Shown: positions 37,668 through 46,931 of the stretch, in pieces
Layout of the letters: each line of letters begins with the position of its first letter
Numbering within the stretch: position 1 is the first letter of the stretch
DNA from: JARRNE01 sp963824085
GTDB taxonomy: Bacteria; Pseudomonadota; Gammaproteobacteria; Chromatiales; Chromatiaceae
Assembly: GCA_963824085.1 (NCBI GenBank)
Contig: CAWGNT010000023.1
Location: forward strand, 1 to 64,000
Length of the DNA: 64,000 nucleotides
Reading direction: 5' to 3'
Program-made: the position numbers and the translations under genes
Notes under the pieces: model-generated
What the model was told of the DNA's origin: nothing
Database searches by the model: none
Seen by the model: the letters and a program-made list of their open reading frames with translations, nothing else

Positions 37668-37796
37668 ATGCGCAGACTGCTTGTTGTCTTATTCGGCGTG
37701 ATCCTTCTGGCTGGGCTTCCCGGCTGCGAGACCGTGAAGGGTGCGGGGCGCGATATTGAGAAGGCGGGCGAGGCGATCCAGCGCGCGGCGAGGTAG
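37668..37796 (+). CDS. Entericidin-like small lipoprotein
   Basis: A 42-residue protein. A signal peptide (RRLLVVLFGVILLAGLPGC) ends in a lipobox with Cys20; the mature part ETVKGAGRDIEKAGEAIQRA matches the entericidin A/B consensus (GxGxDIxxxGxAI). Entericidins are tiny envelope lipoproteins linked to stationary-phase lysis and stress. The product is too short for usual length filters. A TTCACAG run precedes the ATG; the ribosome-binding site is weak. Between 37411 and 37667 nothing else coding is seen. Confidence 0.82.
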   Translation: MRRLLVVLFGVILLAGLPGCETVKGAGRDIEKAGEAIQRAAR

Positions 37797-38265
37797 CGCG
37801 TTGAGGACTCCCGAAGCCTTGCGCTGGCTGCGGTCAACCGTTCCGTCGAGCGGCGCGGGCGGGACGTCTATGGCCGACTGGCCTCGCGGGCGACATCGGC
37901 TATGCTGCAGGCCACTCAGACGACAGCCTTCGAGCGCTTTCGGCGATCGCAAACGGCGACCGCGCTCCCTGATGTCGATCCTAAAAACGCGACACACAAG
38001 TGACGACATCCAGTTTCTGACCGCTGGGGCGACGATTCAATCTGAGAAGCGCATCTGAACCGCCGAAGACGCCAAGAGCACCAAGATTTTCGGATGGTTC
38101 AAAAAGCGACCCGTATCAACTGTCAGGCGAGCGTGTTTGTGACAATTACTTGAGGCGACCACCGGCAAAGCTCAACGGTGGTGTAAGCATCGGCAACGGG
38201 CCATCCGGACGCGCCGTGAAAACACTCCGCGTAGGCTCCACGCATCCTCCTTGGCGCCGAGGGGT
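37797..38265. other. Spacer without a recognised gene
   Basis: Short overlapping frames only. The stretch GCCGAAGACGCCAAGAGCAC near 38060 resembles the edge of a dispersed repeat common in proteobacteria but no partner arm is seen here. Confidence 0.4.
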
Positions 38266-39723
38266 TCAGCCGTTCCCTGCGGCATAATGTCTCGGCTGGT
38301 CGCTCGGGAGTCGCGGCGCTCTCCGGTCTGAAGCGCCCCGGTTCGCAGTGACGATCCAGCCTCGAACGGCCTCGGTGCCTTCTCTTCGCAGGACACCCGT
38401 ACGCAGGGAGACGAGATTGAGGTCGGCATTCCCGATCGCCGAACGCAGGTACTCCTCGGAGTGGCTGTAGCGGCCGTTGGGCTGCAGACGCCATGGTTTG
38501 CGCTCAGGTCCGCTCTCGCGCTCAAGGGTGAAGACGAGATGCCCGTCTATGCGCAGCGCATCGGCTGCCGCGCGGAGCACGCCGTCGAGCACACCGAAAT
38601 AGTTCAGGGTGTCGGCGGAGGCGATGATGTCGTAGCAATCGGGATGGCCCTGGAGAAAGCCCGTCAGCTCACCTTCCACCAGCTCATCGTAGACGCCGCG
38701 CTCGCGTGCCTTAGCGAGCATGCCGGCAGACAGATCGACACCCACGAGCCGCTTCGCACGGGGGCGCAGCAATACCCCGCAAAGGCCTGTCCCGCAGCCC
38801 GCGTCGAGGATCTGATACGGTGATTGGGCGTCGGGATAGCGCTCCGTGACGGCCGCGAACACCAACTGCGGCGCCTGGTAGTCGAGCCTGGAGAGGGTCG
38901 AATCGAAGCTGGCGGCGAACTCATCGAATAGGTCGCGAACCGTTTCGTCCGTCGCCCGCTGTGGGACACCCTCACCGGTTATTGCTGCGAGCATGTGGCG
39001 CGGAACCGGGTCACCTGGTGCGAATGCGACCCACCTTTCCAGAACGCTACGCGCCTCATCAATGTGTCCCAGGCGCCCCAGCACACTCACGAAGTTCTGG
39101 CAAGCAGGACCGGAGCGTGGTTCGATGTCAAGACAGCGCCGGTAGGATTCAACGGCCTTCTCGTAGGATCCGAGCGCGGTCAGCGCCTTGGCGAGGTCAA
39201 AATGGGCACGCGCGTCGCTCGGATCGATTTCGAGCGCCCGGTGGTAGTGCGGCAGTGCCGCCGATACGCGCCCCGAATCGAACAGGATATCACCCAGGTG
39301 GCGGTGGGCGGCGACATTCCGCGGCTCCAGCTCGAGGGTTCGGCGATACGAGGTCTCTGCCTCCTGCAAATCGCCTAATGCCTCGTGCGCCATCGCCAGA
39401 TTGTGATGGGGGTCGACCCAGCTCGGGTCCAGCTCGATCGCTCGTCGATAGCCCGCGACAGCTTCGGCAAGATGCCCCTGGCGGTGCAAGATACGGGCGC
39501 GGTTACAGTGGAGGATGGCCGAATCGCTCCGCGCGGACATTGCCTGATCGAGGACGTCGCTGGCCTCCAATAAACGGCCTTCTCCCTCGAGGAGAAGTCC
39601 CAGGTTGTTCAATGCCCTGTAGTGATCAGGGTCTTCCGCGGGCACCCGCCGATAAGCTGTCATGGCCTCCTTCAGATTGCCCGCGGCATGGAGCGCCTTT
39701 GCGGCCTCGAAAGCTTGGCTCAT
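38266..39723 (-). CDS. TPR protein fused to a SAM-dependent methyltransferase
   Basis: A 485-residue fusion. After MSQAFEAAKALHAAGNLKEA, about seven tetratricopeptide units cover residues 1-240 (for example LHCNRARILHRQGHLAEAVA, AHFDLAKALTALGSYEKAVE). The C-terminal methyltransferase has motif I ILDAGCGTGLCGVLL, the acidic turn VGVDLSAGMLAKA, and motif IV-like YDIIASADTLNYFG. Such TPR-methyltransferase fusions are common but their substrates are mostly unknown; a protein bound by the TPR array is the likely acceptor. The upstream open frame is ignored because MSQAF starts the TPR homology. No operon partner. Confidence 0.88.
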   Translation of the reverse strand: MSQAFEAAKALHAAGNLKEAMTAYRRVPAEDPDHYRALNNLGLLLEGEGRLLEASDVLDQAMSARSDSAILHCNRARILHRQGHLAEAVAGYRRAIELDPSWVDPHHNLAMAHEALGDLQEAETSYRRTLELEPRNVAAHRHLGDILFDSGRVSAALPHYHRALEIDPSDARAHFDLAKALTALGSYEKAVESYRRCLDIEPRSGPACQNFVSVLGRLGHIDEARSVLERWVAFAPGDPVPRHMLAAITGEGVPQRATDETVRDLFDEFAASFDSTLSRLDYQAPQLVFAAVTERYPDAQSPYQILDAGCGTGLCGVLLRPRAKRLVGVDLSAGMLAKARERGVYDELVEGELTGFLQGHPDCYDIIASADTLNYFGVLDGVLRAAADALRIDGHLVFTLERESGPERKPWRLQPNGRYSHSEEYLRSAIGNADLNLVSLRTGVLRREGTEAVRGWIVTANRGASDRRAPRLPSDQPRHYAAGNG

Positions 39724-39983
39724 GGGTTGACCGAATTCCTGTGCTGGATTGACCAACGAAGCGAGCGCTTCGGGATCGCCGCGACGCCTGGCGTCTGTGC
39801 CGGACCCGAGGGCCACACATTGGTCCGGTCAACACTCGCTGGCAACGCCGCAAATCGTCGGTTAACGAAAGGGTTTTCCTCATTTTAATCGGTGATGGAA
39901 TAATTCGGAGGCTTCTCCCGTCTAGTCATCATCTCGGAAGAACGGCGCTCCCTCGATGCATTCAGCGAAGATTCCTTGGGCAA

Positions 39984-41070
39984 TCACAGCAAAGCAACCG
40001 CCTTGATCTGCATCCAGAGCGATAGCCCGGGCGTCAATCCAAGCTCCTCGGCAGAGCGGCGCGTAACCCGGGCTAGCACGGCAATGCCGTCGACCTTGAG
40101 CTTGACGAGGGCCAGTGCCGGATGCTCGTCCGTCCCGATGGAAAGTACCTGGGCGGGGAGAATGTTGAGGATGCTGCTGCCCTCGGTACGCTCCCGGGCA
40201 AGACTCACGTCGCGCGCGAGGATGCGGACGCGCACCTGCCGTCCGGGAGGCCCACCGGGATCGCGCACCCAGACACCGTTGTCGCCCCAGGCTACCCGCA
40301 CCAAGTGCCAGCGCTCGTCACGCTCGATGACACGGCCCTCGAGCACAACCCCGGCCTCCTCCCCCAAGCGGATCGGCAGGTCGAGACGCGTCAGGACGTC
40401 GTCCAATGCCCCGCTCGCCGTGACTCGTCCGTCATCCATGACCACAAGGTGGTCGGCGACTCGAGCCACCTCGTCGGGTGAGTGACTGACGTAGATGACC
40501 GGGATGGCGAGCTGGTCGTGAAGCCGCTCGAGGTAGGGCAGGATCTCCTGCTTGCGGGGCAGGTCGAGCGCCGCGAGGGGCTCGTCCATCAGGAGGAGGC
40601 GCGGGCTTACGGCCAACGCCCTGGCGATCCCGACCCGCTGGCGCTCCCCGCCGGACAGGCGATCGGGCTTGCGGTCGAGCAAGTGCGCGATCCCCAGGAG
40701 CTCGATCGCCTGATCCAGGCTGATCACCGCCAGAGCGCCTGTTGCCAGGACCCACTCGGGCTCTTGACCGACGCTGGCCGTAGCGCAGATTGCCGAGCAC
40801 CGTGAGGTGTGGAAAGAGGCTCGCCTCCTGGAACACGTAACCGAGGGGGCGGCGGTGGGTCGGGACCCATGTGCGCGCATCCTGCCAGACCTCGCCGTTA
40901 AAGGCGAGGAAGCCCTGCGCGGCCCGTTCCAGCCCTGCGATGCAGCGCAGCAGAGTGGTCTTGCCCGAGCCAGAGTGCCCGAAAAGGGCGCTGACCCCCT
41001 TGGCGGGCAGACGCTCGTCCACGTCCAGCGTAAAGCCGGGCCAGGTCAGGCGGAAGCGGACTTCGATCAT
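39984..41070 (-). pseudogene. modC: Molybdate ABC transporter ATPase ModC, one apparent frameshift
   Basis: ATPase of the molybdate importer. The N-terminal part holds Walker A FGHSGSGKTTLL and the Q loop GYVFQEASLFPH. Near 40780, after NLRYG, homology continues in another frame: LLDRKPDRLSGGERQRVGIA (signature), LLLMDEPLAALDLPRK (Walker B) and VIYVSHSPDEVARVAD. The C-terminal TOBE/MOP region (RERTEGSSILNILPAQVLSI, then LARVTRRSAEELGL) binds molybdate in ModC. Each half is collinear with E. coli ModC, so a single-base indel (mutation or error) is the only damage. It starts eight bases after modB. Confidence 0.88.
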
Positions 41071-41078
41071 CGCGGGGC

Positions 41079-41756
41079 TCACACAGTCCGCGGCTGTCGT
41101 CGCCAAGCGTAGAGCGCGAGCAGCACCAGGAAGGAAAAGGCCAACAGGACGCCGGCGAGCCGATGGGCATCGCCGTACTCCATGGCCTCCACGTGATCGT
41201 AGATCTGCACGGAGGCCACCCGCGAGACGCCGGGGATGTTGCCGCCGATCATAAGGACCACGCCGAATTCTCCCACCGTGTGGGCGAAGGTGAGGATGGT
41301 AGCGGTGATGAAGCCGGGGGCCGCCAGCGGCAACGCGACCGTCAGGAAGGCATCCAGCGGCGATGCCCGCAAGGTCGCGGCAACCTCCAGCGGCCGCTCG
41401 CCCATCGCCTCGAAGGCGTTCTGCACCGGCTGGACCATGAAGGGCAGCGAGTAGAAGACCGAGCCCACGACCAGGCCCCAGAAGGTGAATGGCAGAAGCC
41501 CGAGGCCAAGGGACTGCGTCAAGTGCCCAACGGGCCCGTTCGGCCCCATCGCGGCCAAGAGATAGAAACCGAGAACCGACGGCGGCAGCACCAACGGCAG
41601 GGCGACGACCGCCCCCACCGGTCCCTTCCAGCGCGACGGCGTGCGCGCGAGCCACCAGGCGATCGGGACGCCAACGACCAACAGGATAACGGTTACCACC
41701 GTGGCCAGACGCAGCGTGAGCAGCATCGCTGCGAGATCGCTTTCGGACAAGAACAT
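41079..41756 (-). CDS. modB: Molybdate ABC transporter permease ModB
   Basis: A 225-residue inner-membrane permease with five to six hydrophobic segments. The family motifs ALPLVLPPSVLGFYLL and the EAA loop EVAATLRASPLDAFLTVALP, which docks on ModC, are clear, as is HTVGEFGVVLMIGGNIPG. It lies between modA and modC in the usual modABC order on the minus strand and its frame is intact. Confidence 0.95.
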   Translation of the reverse strand: MFLSESDLAAMLLTLRLATVVTVILLVVGVPIAWWLARTPSRWKGPVGAVVALPLVLPPSVLGFYLLAAMGPNGPVGHLTQSLGLGLLPFTFWGLVVGSVFYSLPFMVQPVQNAFEAMGERPLEVAATLRASPLDAFLTVALPLAAPGFITATILTFAHTVGEFGVVLMIGGNIPGVSRVASVQIYDHVEAMEYGDAHRLAGVLLAFSFLVLLALYAWRRQPRTV

Positions 41757-41839
41757 GGGCGGACATATCTCAAAGGCGAAGGCGCGGCGCCAATCGCGAA
41801 CCGCGGCGAGCGGCCGCGGAGCGGCGCACGTCCGGTGAT

Positions 41840-42592
41840 TCAGATCGCGTAGCCGAAGGAACGTATGATGGCACGCGCCTCGTCGCTCTTCAGGAACTCC
41901 ATCAATGCGGCGACAGCCGGACTACCATTTCCCTTTTGCAGCACCACGGCATCCTGGCGGATCGGCGCGTGCAGCTCGGCCGGGACGATCCAGGCCGAGC
42001 CCTTGGTCATTTGGCCGTCCTTCATGACCTGCGAGAGCGCCACGAATCCCAGGTCGGCATTGCCGGAGTCGACGAACTGGAAGGCCTGGGCGATGTTTTC
42101 GCCCGTGACGAATTTAGGCTCCAAGGCATCCTTGAGACCGAGCGCCGTCATCGTCTCGATGGCGGCGACCCCGTAGGGTGCGAGCTTTGGGTTGGCGATC
42201 GCTAGCTTGTTGAAGTCGCCGCTCTTGAGCACCTTGCCTTTGCCATCCACGAAGCCGGGCTTCGCGGACCAGAGCGCCAGCGTTCCGATCGCGTAGGTGA
42301 ACCGTGACCGGGCGACCGTCATACCCTCCATTTCGAGCTTCGTCGGGGTCTTGTCGTCGGCCGCCAGCAATGCCTCGAAGGGGGCGCCGTTGTTGATCTG
42401 GGCATAGAGCTTCCCGGTGGAGCCGAAGGAGGCATTGACCTTGTGGCTCGTCTTCTGCTCGAAGGCGGCGGCGATCCGCTTCATTGGCGCGGTGAAGTTG
42501 GCTGACACGGCGACCACGATCTCGTCCGCTGTGGCCACGGCGGCGGCGGCGAAGAGACCGAGTGCAATGGACAGCTTGAGGATTGGTTTCAT
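41840..42592 (-). CDS. modA: Molybdate-binding periplasmic protein ModA
   Basis: A 250-residue substrate-binding protein. The chosen ATG gives a clean signal peptide (KPILKLSIALGLFAAAAVAT, cut after ATA) followed by DEIVVAVSANFTAPMKRIAA, the conserved ModA N terminus. FGSTGKLYAQINNGAPFEAL and KSDEARAIIRSFGYAI are also typical, with Ser at the ligand-binding SANF and GSTG turns. It heads modABC. An open frame upstream adds 25 residues without signal-peptide features and is ignored. Molybdate-dependent ModE control is usual but no site is obvious. Confidence 0.95.
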   Translation of the reverse strand: MKPILKLSIALGLFAAAAVATADEIVVAVSANFTAPMKRIAAAFEQKTSHKVNASFGSTGKLYAQINNGAPFEALLAADDKTPTKLEMEGMTVARSRFTYAIGTLALWSAKPGFVDGKGKVLKSGDFNKLAIANPKLAPYGVAAIETMTALGLKDALEPKFVTGENIAQAFQFVDSGNADLGFVALSQVMKDGQMTKGSAWIVPAELHAPIRQDAVVLQKGNGSPAVAALMEFLKSDEARAIIRSFGYAI

Positions 42593-42730
42593 AGCCGGAG
42601 AGCTCCTGATGGATCGGACGGAGGAAGAATCAACGGTACTTGGCCGTCCCCGACAAACGAAAACCAAATGGGAACGGTATGTGCCTCAGCCGTGGAGCCA
42701 CGACGCTATACCCAACTCACGTGAACCTTC

Positions 42731-42865
42731 CGCTCTTCGGCCCAAGGGATCGGGTTGCGCTCGGCAGGGGTGTTGGCCGCAGGGAGGCGGCCGTCAAGCC
42801 TTCATGGAGGAATCCACGGCGTCCCTCGGCGGGCGCAACCCGACCCCGGAAAAACGAACAACTCA
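42731..42865 (+). repeat. Cloverleaf palindromic repeat type A, copy 2
   Basis: Same layout as the copy at 23775. Hairpin 1 reads GGCCGC/GCGGCC with the same AGGGAG loop (42775-42792), a compensatory A-T to C-G change relative to GGCAGC/GCTGCC. The outer right arm CGGCGGGCGCAACCC is intact; the left arm has two changes. Hairpin 2 (GGAGG/CGTCC) has one mismatch. It lies between the divergent start region of modA and the end of larC. Confidence 0.85.
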
Positions 42866-42979
42866 ACTGCAAGCGGTATAGTCGGTGGGGCCGCTGCGCC
42901 TGTCCCATGCTACGACCTGTGCCGGTCGTCTTTGCGTTGTCACTAACGGAACCACGGGGCTCCAGCGCGCACCGACGCA

Positions 42980-44215
42980 TCATTCGGCCGAATCGGGAGG
43001 CCGCGCCACCGAGGTATCCAATGAGCCGTAAGTTCGGTCCCGCTCCCAAGCGCCCTCCGCAGCGGCAATGACATCTGCGACCGGCACACCTACCCGCCGA
43101 GCCAGCGCCGCGCAGGATTCATACTCGGCGCGGCAGCGCGTGGACCGACCGCGATCGAGCGCGACCTTGACATCCACCTCTCCCCAGGGAGTCCTCACCC
43201 GCTCTGCTCGCCGCGCGAGGATACGCTTCTCCACGCGGTAGGCGCGCACCCCGAAAGTGGTCGAGTGCGTAAAGAAGGCGGCGCTTACCCCCTCCTTGGT
43301 CTCGATCCGCGTAAGCGCCCGAACCAGCTGCGCCGGCCGACCCTTCTTCGTCAGCACCGGGACGGCGTGGACGTCCAGTGCGCCGGCCTCCATCAGCCGA
43401 TCAAGGAGCTCGGGGAAGAGGCGCGGCTCGAGATCGTCGAGGGTGCACTCCACGATGAGCTGATCGTCCGACCATATGGTGGGTGCATCGGCGAGCTCGC
43501 CGACGAAGGCGCGCAAGATGTTGGCCTGACCTGGATACTCGCGCGTTCCTGCACCGACACCCATCGCATTCACGCGCATCGCGGGCATGGCACCGAAGCT
43601 CGCACCCAGCCCCCGCACGATGGCTAACCCCGTGGGTGTGACCGTCTCCCCATCGACGGCGGCCTCTCGCACCGGGACGCCGACAAGCATTGCGGCAACG
43701 GCGGGAACTGGGAGCGGGAGGCGGCCATGTGCACAGTCGATGAAGCCGCGGCCCATGGGCAGGGCGCTGCAGACCACCCGCTCGACGCCAAGGGAGGCCA
43801 AGAGCTCACAGGTCCCCACGACATCGATCAGCGCGTCGACCGCCCCCACCTCGTGGAAGTGCACGGCCTCGGCTGCAACCCCATGCACCGCGGCCTCTGC
43901 CCGGGCAAGCTCCGCGAAGATGGCCGAGGCCGGGAGCCGCACCGTTTCAGGGAGGCCCGCGCCGTCGATCAGGGCCTGGACCTCACCGGGGCCGCGACGC
44001 CGGGGATGGGCGCTGGAATCGAACGAGACGCGCACACGCCGTGCCGCAAAGCCGCCGCTGCGGCCTTTTTCGACCTGCACTTGCACGTCTGGGAAGCCGA
44101 GACGTCCCGGCAGCGCGTGCAGGCGCGACACATCACCACCGGCGTCGATCAGCGCGGCGAGCAGCATGTCGCCCGCGAGGCCGCCTACGCAGTCGAGGTA
44201 GACCCCTCGACTCAC
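42980..44215 (-). CDS. larC: LarC, nickel-pincer cofactor metallochaperone
   Basis: A 411-residue LarC. It installs nickel into the pyridinium thioether-carboxylate precursor of the nickel-pincer nucleotide in a CTP-dependent step. Characteristic segments: YLDCVGGLAGDMLLAALIDA, VHFHEVGAVDALIDVVGT, GETVTPTGLAIVRGL, the Asp-rich LIVECTLDDLEPRLFPELL, and the C-terminal CTP-binding region (VLTKKGRPAQLVRAL, ERVRTPWGEVDVKVAL). The continuous length shows it is not split into LarC1/LarC2. Start GTG overlaps the larB stop, so the two are coupled. larA and larE are not in the window. Confidence 0.95.
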   Translation of the reverse strand: MSRGVYLDCVGGLAGDMLLAALIDAGGDVSRLHALPGRLGFPDVQVQVEKGRSGGFAARRVRVSFDSSAHPRRRGPGEVQALIDGAGLPETVRLPASAIFAELARAEAAVHGVAAEAVHFHEVGAVDALIDVVGTCELLASLGVERVVCSALPMGRGFIDCAHGRLPLPVPAVAAMLVGVPVREAAVDGETVTPTGLAIVRGLGASFGAMPAMRVNAMGVGAGTREYPGQANILRAFVGELADAPTIWSDDQLIVECTLDDLEPRLFPELLDRLMEAGALDVHAVPVLTKKGRPAQLVRALTRIETKEGVSAAFFTHSTTFGVRAYRVEKRILARRAERVRTPWGEVDVKVALDRGRSTRCRAEYESCAALARRVGVPVADVIAAAEGAWERDRTYGSLDTSVARPPDSAE

Positions 44216-44994
44216 GTCCCGACCCGGGCCGTAGCCACGCGGTGGGCCAGCATCGCGGCGCCGAAACCGTTGTCGATGTTCACCACACCAATGCCCGGAG
44301 CACAGGCATTCAGCATGGCGAGCAGCGCCGCGATTCCGCCAAAGCTCGCCCCGTAGCCGACCGAAGTTGGTACCGCAATCACTGGACAGGCCACGAGCCC
44401 CGCCACCACAGAGGGCAGCGCCCCCTCCATTCCGGCGACCACGACCACGGCGTGCGCTTGCCGCACGCGATCGAGGACCTGGAAAAGTCGGTGAATCCCC
44501 GCCACCCCCACATCGTAGATGCGCTCAACCTCGTGACCGAGGTAGGCAAGGACCTCGGCGGCCTCTTCACCGACGCCCTGATCGGAGCTTCCGGCAGTCA
44601 AGACCGCAATGCGTCCCGGCGCTGGATTGGGATGCATCCCGGAGCGCAACACACCCGCTGAGGCGTTGTAAGCAAGGTTGTCGAAGCACGGTGCGGCTGC
44701 CTGTGCCTGCGCCCCGCTCACGCGAGTGGCGAGCACGTGGCCCTCTCGCTCCAGACAGACCCGGAGCAGCTCCACGAGCTGCGCCTCAGTCTTACCCGCC
44801 CCGTAGATCACCTCCGCGACGCCGGTGCGGCACTCCCGGTCCGTGTCAAGCCGAGCAAACACGAGGTCAACGGTTTCCCGCGCCGCCGGCCCCTTGGCGG
44901 ACCAACGGGCTGCGGCCTCGTTTGGTCCGAGCTCACCTGCGGCCACGCGTTCGAAGAGTCGCTTCAACTCCTCCTGCATTGTCTTCCCGGCCAT
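44212..44994 (-). CDS. larB: LarB, nicotinate adenine dinucleotide carboxylase/hydrolase
   Basis: A 260-residue LarB that carboxylates and hydrolyses nicotinic acid adenine dinucleotide to start nickel-pincer synthesis. The N-terminal helical part (ELGPNEAAARW, EVIYGAGKTEAQLVELLRVC) precedes the PurE-like C-terminal domain, with IAVLTAGSSDQGVGEEAAEV, HAVVVVAGMEGALPSVVAGL and CPVIAVPTSVGYGASFGG, which hold the CO2/NaAD site. The internal ATG MAGKTMQEEL is chosen as start; the longer frame upstream lacks family similarity. It lies 103 bases after the Fe-S protein and overlaps larC. Confidence 0.95.
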   Translation of the reverse strand: MAGKTMQEELKRLFERVAAGELGPNEAAARWSAKGPAARETVDLVFARLDTDRECRTGVAEVIYGAGKTEAQLVELLRVCLEREGHVLATRVSGAQAQAAAPCFDNLAYNASAGVLRSGMHPNPAPGRIAVLTAGSSDQGVGEEAAEVLAYLGHEVERIYDVGVAGIHRLFQVLDRVRQAHAVVVVAGMEGALPSVVAGLVACPVIAVPTSVGYGASFGGIAALLAMLNACAPGIGVVNIDNGFGAAMLAHRVATARVGT

Positions 44995-45097
44995 CGATCG
45001 CTCCGAAGGTTCATTTTCTATGCCTCCAACAGTGGGACAACAACCGTCACGACGCCCGGAAACCTGAACGCACGGCGCCAACGGCGGACGGCGTCCG

Positions 45098-46897
45098 TCA
45101 GAACGGGAACTCGTCCGGCACCTCGACCTTCAGGACCTCGCTGCGCGGAGCCTCCGCCACCTTCTGCACCGGCTCGCCTTCCACGTAGATGGCCCGGTAC
45201 GGCCGCACCGGGCACGCATGCTCACACGCGCCGCAGCCGATGCACACCGCCGTTTCCAGATCCGGGACGGTCAAGTCGCCCTCGTAGGGGATCATGTGGA
45301 CCGCTTGGGTCGGGCAGTGCTCGGCGCAGGCACCGCAGGCGGTCTTTTCGGTGACAACGATGCAGTTGTCCTGGATGAAGTGGACATCGCCTACCTTGGC
45401 CAGCTTCTTGGCCGCGGGGGTCAGGTGGCGAATGGCGTCCGTCGGACAGACCTCGCCGCAACGGGTACACTCGTAGGTGCAATACGCCACCTCGTAGGCC
45501 ATGCGCGGCTTCAGAAGACCAGAAAGACCGTATGCCAGAAGCGACGGCTGCAGGACCTGAGTCGGGCAGGCGCTGACGCATAGCTGGCAGGCGGTGCAGG
45601 CGCCAGTGAAGCGCTCGGTGGTTCCCGCTCCTGGTGGTGCCACCGGGTGTTGCTTTACGACTGGAAGCAAGGTCGGACTCTGGTTCCGGGGCCAGTCCTT
45701 CGCGCGACAGAGGGCCGCAGTGCCCGTCAGCGCGGCTGTCCAGGCCGCCACTCGAAGGAACCGGCGGCGACTGTTGTTACCATCCCACGTCCTGTCGTCA
45801 GCCGCCTCGCCCTCCCCGATCGCTATGCCGTATGGATTTGGGTTTTTCGCTTTTTTCGGGCGGGTCGCTGCCGCGCGGGGACGCCGTGAATACGTCCACG
45901 GAGGCTTGACGGCAGCCTCCCTGCTGCCGACACCCCCGGCGGGAGCACCACGTTCGCGCTGGTCCAGCAGCGAAAAGGCCGAGTGACTTTGGAATAACTC
46001 GCGCCGGCCCAAATCGCCATGCCCATTGGAGCCCGTCCAGGCGAGTCGGTAGCCAATACCGGACTCAGGGCACGCGGGAATACAGTTGAAGCACGCAACG
46101 CACCGGTCGAAGTCCACCCGTTTGTCCTTCAAGTGGATGCACTCCGCCTTGCATTGGATCGAGCACTTGGCGCACAGACTGCAACGCTCGGCGTCGATCC
46201 CGATACGAAACAGGGCGACACGCGAGACAATGCCGAGGAGCGCTCCAATCGGACACAGGCTGTTGCAGAAGAGCCGGCCGTGCCGCGCCGCCATCCACAT
46301 CAGGATTGCCAGCACTGAGAGCGGTCCCAGAACCGTCGGCCAATGGGCGAGTGTAAAGTCGAGAGGGGCCACCACATAGGTGCCGAGCCACTCCAGCACA
46401 CGGGCTGCCAGATTGTTTGCGGAGACGGCCACGGGTCTAGCCAGGAGCGCCATGATGCGCCCGAAATGGCTGAAGGGGTCGAGCTGCGCAAGCAGGAAAC
46501 CCGACCCGCCGAAGGCGGTCGCCGCCACAGCAACGAGCAAGCCGTAGCGAAGGAGAGAGTGCGGATGCCGGTAACGGAATGGCGCCCGCCTCGCCCGGCG
46601 GGGCAGCCGGTTCGCCGCGCGGGTGACCAGATCCTGCAGCGTCCCCAACGGACAGACGGTCGAGCAGAACACGCGGCCAAACAGGAAGGTGAGGCCCAGG
46701 ACGAAGGCAAATCCGGCCGCGGCCCACCCAGCCGCCTCGGAAAAGCGTACCAGGGACGGCCCGAGCTGGAGGTAAAGGACGGCATCGAAAGCAGGGGCCG
46801 GAAGATGGCCCTCCAGGTCGAGGAAGAGCCAAGCAGTGCCGGCGAGAAAAACCACCGCGACGATGATGCGCAGGGGTTTCAGGAGCCGCTGAGGCAT
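45098..46897 (-). CDS. Membrane 4Fe-4S protein, NapH-like plus NapG-like fusion
   Basis: A 599-residue fusion. Residues 1-290 form a NapH/NosR-type membrane part with about six hydrophobic segments and cysteine motifs CSTVCPLG and CNSLCPIG, then two ferredoxin-type clusters (CSLCAKCSIQCKAEC, CVACFNCIPACP). Residues about 307-353 are encoded by an in-frame type A repeat. A Tat-like motif NSRRRFLRV then starts a NapG-like part with four more 4Fe-4S motifs (CTACQLCVSACP, CTRCGEVCP, CGACAEHCP, CIGCGACEHACP). A quinol-linked electron transfer role is inferred. It follows the DUF362 gene by 34 bases and precedes larBC. Confidence 0.9.
   Translation of the reverse strand: MPQRLLKPLRIIVAVVFLAGTAWLFLDLEGHLPAPAFDAVLYLQLGPSLVRFSEAAGWAAAGFAFVLGLTFLFGRVFCSTVCPLGTLQDLVTRAANRLPRRARRAPFRYRHPHSLLRYGLLVAVAATAFGGSGFLLAQLDPFSHFGRIMALLARPVAVSANNLAARVLEWLGTYVVAPLDFTLAHWPTVLGPLSVLAILMWMAARHGRLFCNSLCPIGALLGIVSRVALFRIGIDAERCSLCAKCSIQCKAECIHLKDKRVDFDRCVACFNCIPACPESGIGYRLAWTGSNGHGDLGRRELFQSHSAFSLLDQRERGAPAGGVGSREAAVKPPWTYSRRPRAAATRPKKAKNPNPYGIAIGEGEAADDRTWDGNNSRRRFLRVAAWTAALTGTAALCRAKDWPRNQSPTLLPVVKQHPVAPPGAGTTERFTGACTACQLCVSACPTQVLQPSLLAYGLSGLLKPRMAYEVAYCTYECTRCGEVCPTDAIRHLTPAAKKLAKVGDVHFIQDNCIVVTEKTACGACAEHCPTQAVHMIPYEGDLTVPDLETAVCIGCGACEHACPVRPYRAIYVEGEPVQKVAEAPRSEVLKVEVPDEFPF
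45841..45977 (-). repeat. Cloverleaf palindromic repeat type A, copy 3, inside a gene
   Basis: Inverted relative to copies 1, 2 and 4. On the minus strand GGCAGC/GCTGCC with loop AGGGAG and GGACG/CGTCC with loop TATTCACGG are exact; the outer arms are partly decayed (CCCGCCGGGGG against CGCGCGGCAGCGACCCG). It is read in frame as the linker between the two halves of the Fe-S protein. Confidence 0.8.
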
Positions 46898-46931
46898 ACT
46901 GTCCGGGCGCCAAGTGCGCGGCCGCAAGACC

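Noticed and set aside
41163..41852. 229-residue plus-strand open frame opposite modB
   Set aside because: Antisense to ModB and rich in His/Arg/Gln, typical of a reverse-frame shadow.
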